From: Pseudoxanthomonas mexicana
GTDB taxonomy: Bacteria; Pseudomonadota; Gammaproteobacteria; Xanthomonadales; Xanthomonadaceae
Reading direction: 5' to 3'
Length of the DNA: 59,183 nt
NCBI RefSeq assembly: GCF_001556105.1
Contig: NZ_LSIF01000038.1
Location: 1 to 59,183, forward strand
The translations under genes were made by a program, and so were the position numbers. The notes beneath the pieces are model-generated. The model was given only the letters and a program-made list of their open reading frames with translations. It made no database searches and was not told the origin of the DNA. This document shows, piece after piece, positions 57,701 through 59,183 of the stretch (its first letter is position 1; each line of letters opens with the position of its first letter).

Positions 57701-57967
57701 CGGGCGCGAGTACGAGCGGATGAACTCGTAGTTGCCGGTGGTCATCAGCGCCTTCTCGACGCGCTCGGTCACCTGCAGCGACACTTCTTCGGCGGTCGCA
57801 CCCGGCCATACCGTGCGCACCACCATCGCCTTGAAGGTGAAGGGCGGGTCCTCGGACTGGCCGAGGTGCTTGTACGACCATGCACCGATGATGCCCAGCA
57901 GGATCATCATGAACAGCACGAGGCTGCGGTTGGTCAGCGCCCACTCGGAAAGGTTGAAGCGGCGCAT
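54794..57967 (-). CDS. RND efflux pump, inner-membrane subunit
   Basis: Proton-driven exporter of 1057 residues, AcrB-type. The N-terminal helix is followed by two large periplasmic loops and 12 membrane segments in all. Proton-relay acids are in GALVLALGLLVDDAIIAVE (Asp pair about 402-403). WPGATAEEV and GYGQ-like core parts are present. It starts 4 bases after the adaptor gene. The likely role is drug or solvent efflux. No outer-membrane factor gene lies in the window, so the pump may use a shared one or one beyond the right edge. Confidence 0.92.
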   Translation of the reverse strand: MRRFNLSEWALTNRSLVLFMMILLGIIGAWSYKHLGQSEDPPFTFKAMVVRTVWPGATAEEVSLQVTERVEKALMTTGNYEFIRSYSRPGESQVIFMARDSMKSKDVPGLWYQVRKKVGDIRATLPSGVIGPFFNDEFGDTFGNIYALTGEGFDYAVMKDYADRIQLELQRVDDVGKVELVGLQAEKIWIELSNTKLATLGIPLNAVQQALEEQNAVTPAGFFETQSDRVQLRVSGEFTSVDEIREFPIRAGGRTVKLGDIAEITRGFADPAAPRMRFMGQPGIGIAVAMKDGGDILKLGATLEGEFQRLQKTLPLGMELRKVSDQPAAVEDSVGEFVRVLAEAVVIVLLVSFFSLGLRTGLVVAVSIPLVLAMTFAVMHYFGIGLHKISLGALVLALGLLVDDAIIAVEMMAIKMEQGFDRLKAASFAYESTAFPMLTGTLVTAAGFLPIATAASSTGEYTRSLFQVVTIALVVSWIAAVLFIPYLGDKMLPDLGNPQPPKPGSLAARWHGFRAGLADRWPQYAGMLAPKSHDAHDHNPYHTPFYQRFRGWLAFCLRHRWLVIGVTAAAFVASIALFRFVPQQFFPDSVRPELMVDLELAEGSSLKSTDAQARKLEKLLAARDGIQNYVAYIGTGSPRFYLPLDQQLPQANFSQFVVLTDDIASREATRHWLIDEVAPQFPDLQFRVTRLENGPPVGYPVQFRVSGEHVDRVQAIARRMADKVRANPHVTNVNLDWSEPSKIVRLQIDQDRARALGVSTAQVSQFLSGSLSGLSVSTYREGNELVEILLRGPEDERTRLDLLGSLAVPTSNGGSVPLSQIANLEYAFEDGIIWHRDRLPTVTVRADLNSDVVTAPTVVAQISPTLDGIRSTLPQGYLLETGGTVEDSGRGQKSIAAGMPLFLLAVTTLLMLQLRSFSRMALVLLTAPLGLIGVTLALLVFRVPFGFVAMLGTIALAGMIMRNSVILVDQIDQDIRAGHDRWHAIIDATVRRFRPIVLTALAAVLAMIPLSRSAFFGPMAVAIMGGLTVATVLTLFFLPALYATWFKVRPEERGTAS

Positions 57968-57971
57968 GCGG

Positions 57972-59111
57972 TCACTCCGAGCGCGAGGCGACGTTGGCGG
58001 TACCGCCGGCGACGGTCGGCTTCAGCGGCCGGTTGTTGCGGTCCACGGGTGCGACCACCTGGCCTTCGCGCAGCAGGTGGCCACCGGCCGCCACCACCCA
58101 GTCGCCGGCCTTCACGCCACCCTGCACGGGCACGGAGGCTTCGCCATAGGGGCCGAGCTGCACGGCCTGCGCACGCACCTTGCCGCTCGCGGGATCGACG
58201 ACCCACACCGTCGTCCTGCCGTCGTCGCCGCGCTGGATGGCCGACAGCGGCAGCTTCAGCGATGCCTTGCTGCTGTTCTCCTGCACGTAGACGCGGGCAC
58301 TCTGGCCCAGTTCGACCTGCCGCTGCGCCTCGCCCACCAGGGTGACGCGCGCAGCGTAGGTCCGCGTCTGCGCGTCCGCCGCCGGTGCGATCTCGCGGAT
58401 GGCGCCGGGCAGTCGCTGGCCGGGCGCATTCCACAACTCGATGACGGCCGGCTGGCCGACGCTGAACTCGCGGATGCGGTTCTCCGGCAGACCGATCGCC
58501 ACTTCACGGCCATCGTCACCAGCCAGCGTGAAGACAGCCTGGCCGGCGGCCACCACCTGTCCTGCCTCAGCCAGGCGGCTGGCGATGACGCCATCGCGCG
58601 GTGCGCGCAGCTGCGAATAGCCTTGCTGGTTGCGCAGCACGTCCATCTGCGCCCGCGCGGCGCGCGCCTGGCCTTCCGCCGCGCGGTAGGCCGCGACCTG
58701 CGCGTCGTAGGCGGACTGGCTGATCAGCTTGTCGCCGACCAGCGTCGCATAGCGGTCACGGTCACCACGTGCACGGACGAGGTCGGCTTCGGCCGCAGCC
58801 AGCTGGGCCTGTGCCGCCTGCGCCTGCAAGGCGAAATCGCCCGCATCGAGCACCGCCAGCACTTCTCCCTTCCGCACGCGCGCGCCGGCGTTCACGTTGC
58901 GGCGGACCAGGTTGCCGCCGACACGGAACGACAACGGGCTTTCTTCGCGCGCGCGCACTTCGCCGGCATACGCGGAGAGTGCGGCCCCTGCGCCGCCTCC
59001 CGGTTGCACCACGAGCGCGGGGTGCGGGATTTCCACTGACTGTTCCGCACTGCAGCCGGCCAGGCCGACCAGCACGATTCCGAACACTCCGTTCCAGCGC
59101 GTCTGGCGCAT
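57972..59111 (-). CDS. RND efflux periplasmic adaptor lipoprotein
   Basis: Membrane-fusion protein of 379 residues linking the RND pump to an outer-membrane channel. The lipobox LAGC puts the lipid on about Cys20. A lipoyl/barrel-sandwich half (FRVGGNLVRRNVNAGARVRKGEVLAVLD), an alpha-hairpin (about 90-160) and the second lipoyl half (YSQLRAPRDGVIASRLAEAG) follow in order. GGAGCG precedes the ATG. First gene of the pump operon. Confidence 0.92.
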   Translation of the reverse strand: MRQTRWNGVFGIVLVGLAGCSAEQSVEIPHPALVVQPGGGAGAALSAYAGEVRAREESPLSFRVGGNLVRRNVNAGARVRKGEVLAVLDAGDFALQAQAAQAQLAAAEADLVRARGDRDRYATLVGDKLISQSAYDAQVAAYRAAEGQARAARAQMDVLRNQQGYSQLRAPRDGVIASRLAEAGQVVAAGQAVFTLAGDDGREVAIGLPENRIREFSVGQPAVIELWNAPGQRLPGAIREIAPAADAQTRTYAARVTLVGEAQRQVELGQSARVYVQENSSKASLKLPLSAIQRGDDGRTTVWVVDPASGKVRAQAVQLGPYGEASVPVQGGVKAGDWVVAAGGHLLREGQVVAPVDRNNRPLKPTVAGGTANVASRSE

Positions 59112-59150
59112 GACCGCTCCGTTGCGATTTCAATTAGTAGACTTGGCGGT

Positions 59151-59179
59151 ATAGTATAAATATCGAACCGGGTAGTCTA
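59151..59179 (-). promoter_or_regulatory. Candidate promoter of the efflux operon
   Basis: On the minus strand TAGACT (59179-59174) and TACTAT (59156-59151) are 17 bases apart, inside a strikingly AT-rich patch in an otherwise GC-rich region, about 40 bases before the adaptor start. CTAGACTA and further TAGT/ACTA words nearby may form a regulator site, such as for a TetR protein encoded beyond the edge. Confidence 0.45.
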
Positions 59180-59183
59180 GTAT

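Noticed and set aside
52220..58345. Two plus-strand frames of more than 850 codons opposite the GGDEF and RND genes
   Set aside because: Both are antisense shadows; the sense proteins have complete motifs.

Overview
The window looks like part of a high-GC chromosome of a Xanthomonadaceae bacterium (Xanthomonas, Stenotrophomonas, Pseudoxanthomonas and relatives). The best evidence is the fused branched-chain amino acid operon ilvC-ilvG-ilvM-ilvA-leuA-leuC-leuD-leuB behind an attenuator, together with a large TonB-dependent receptor, a winged-helix/PD40 membrane regulator, a periplasmic-propeller GGDEF protein and a TPP-riboswitch-controlled thiC. This is inference from gene content; no rRNA or tRNA gene is visible. 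There are two parts with a sharp border near 22186/22187.

Positions 1 to about 22186 are an accessory, defence-rich island whose left end lies outside the window. From left to right it holds: a solitary beta-class DNA methyltransferase; small unknown proteins, including a very acidic one and a superinfection-immunity-like membrane protein; a DUF262/DUF1524 (GmrSD-type) nuclease divergent from a small HTH protein; a HelD-like helicase with two C-terminal zinc fingers; a Gabija-like pair (UvrD-like GajB plus OLD-family GajA); an SRAP/YedK-type protein with an unusual coiled-coil insert preceded by a 63-aa gene; umuD-umuC; a small membrane protein; a complete type III restriction-modification pair; and an excisionase-like HTH gene overlapping a complete HAD hydrolase gene. 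No integrase, relaxase or transposase is visible.

The border is informative. A chromosomal HAD hydrolase gene (start 22591) is cut after residue 135, and its out-of-family tail stops exactly on the start codon of the island's own intact HAD paralogue (ATGA overlap). The island therefore seems to have broken a HAD gene and brought a replacement that could be read from the victim's promoter.

From 22187 to the end is ordinary chromosome. 22656-26225: a proline-rich lipoprotein, two EF-hand exported proteins, a membrane protein, an NAD(P)-binding protein and a lytic transglycosylase. 26379-35172: ppa, a TonB-dependent receptor with an AraC regulator upstream, a winged-helix/PD40 regulator, and a channel/small membrane protein/DUF4136 lipoprotein operon. 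35266-42052 (minus strand): thiC with its TPP riboswitch, a soluble chemotaxis receptor, a PhnD-like binding protein and ilvD. 42205-51313 (plus strand): the ilv/leu operon, opened by a 37-codon leader peptide rich in Val/Leu/Ile codons and an intrinsic terminator, a classical attenuator. ilvD is divergent from it, so nearly all steps of Ile/Val/Leu synthesis sit together (the aminotransferase ilvE is absent). 51387-59183: a small unknown protein, the propeller-GGDEF protein, and an RND efflux pump with its adaptor.

Many long open frames opposite or within these genes are GC-driven shadows and were left out.
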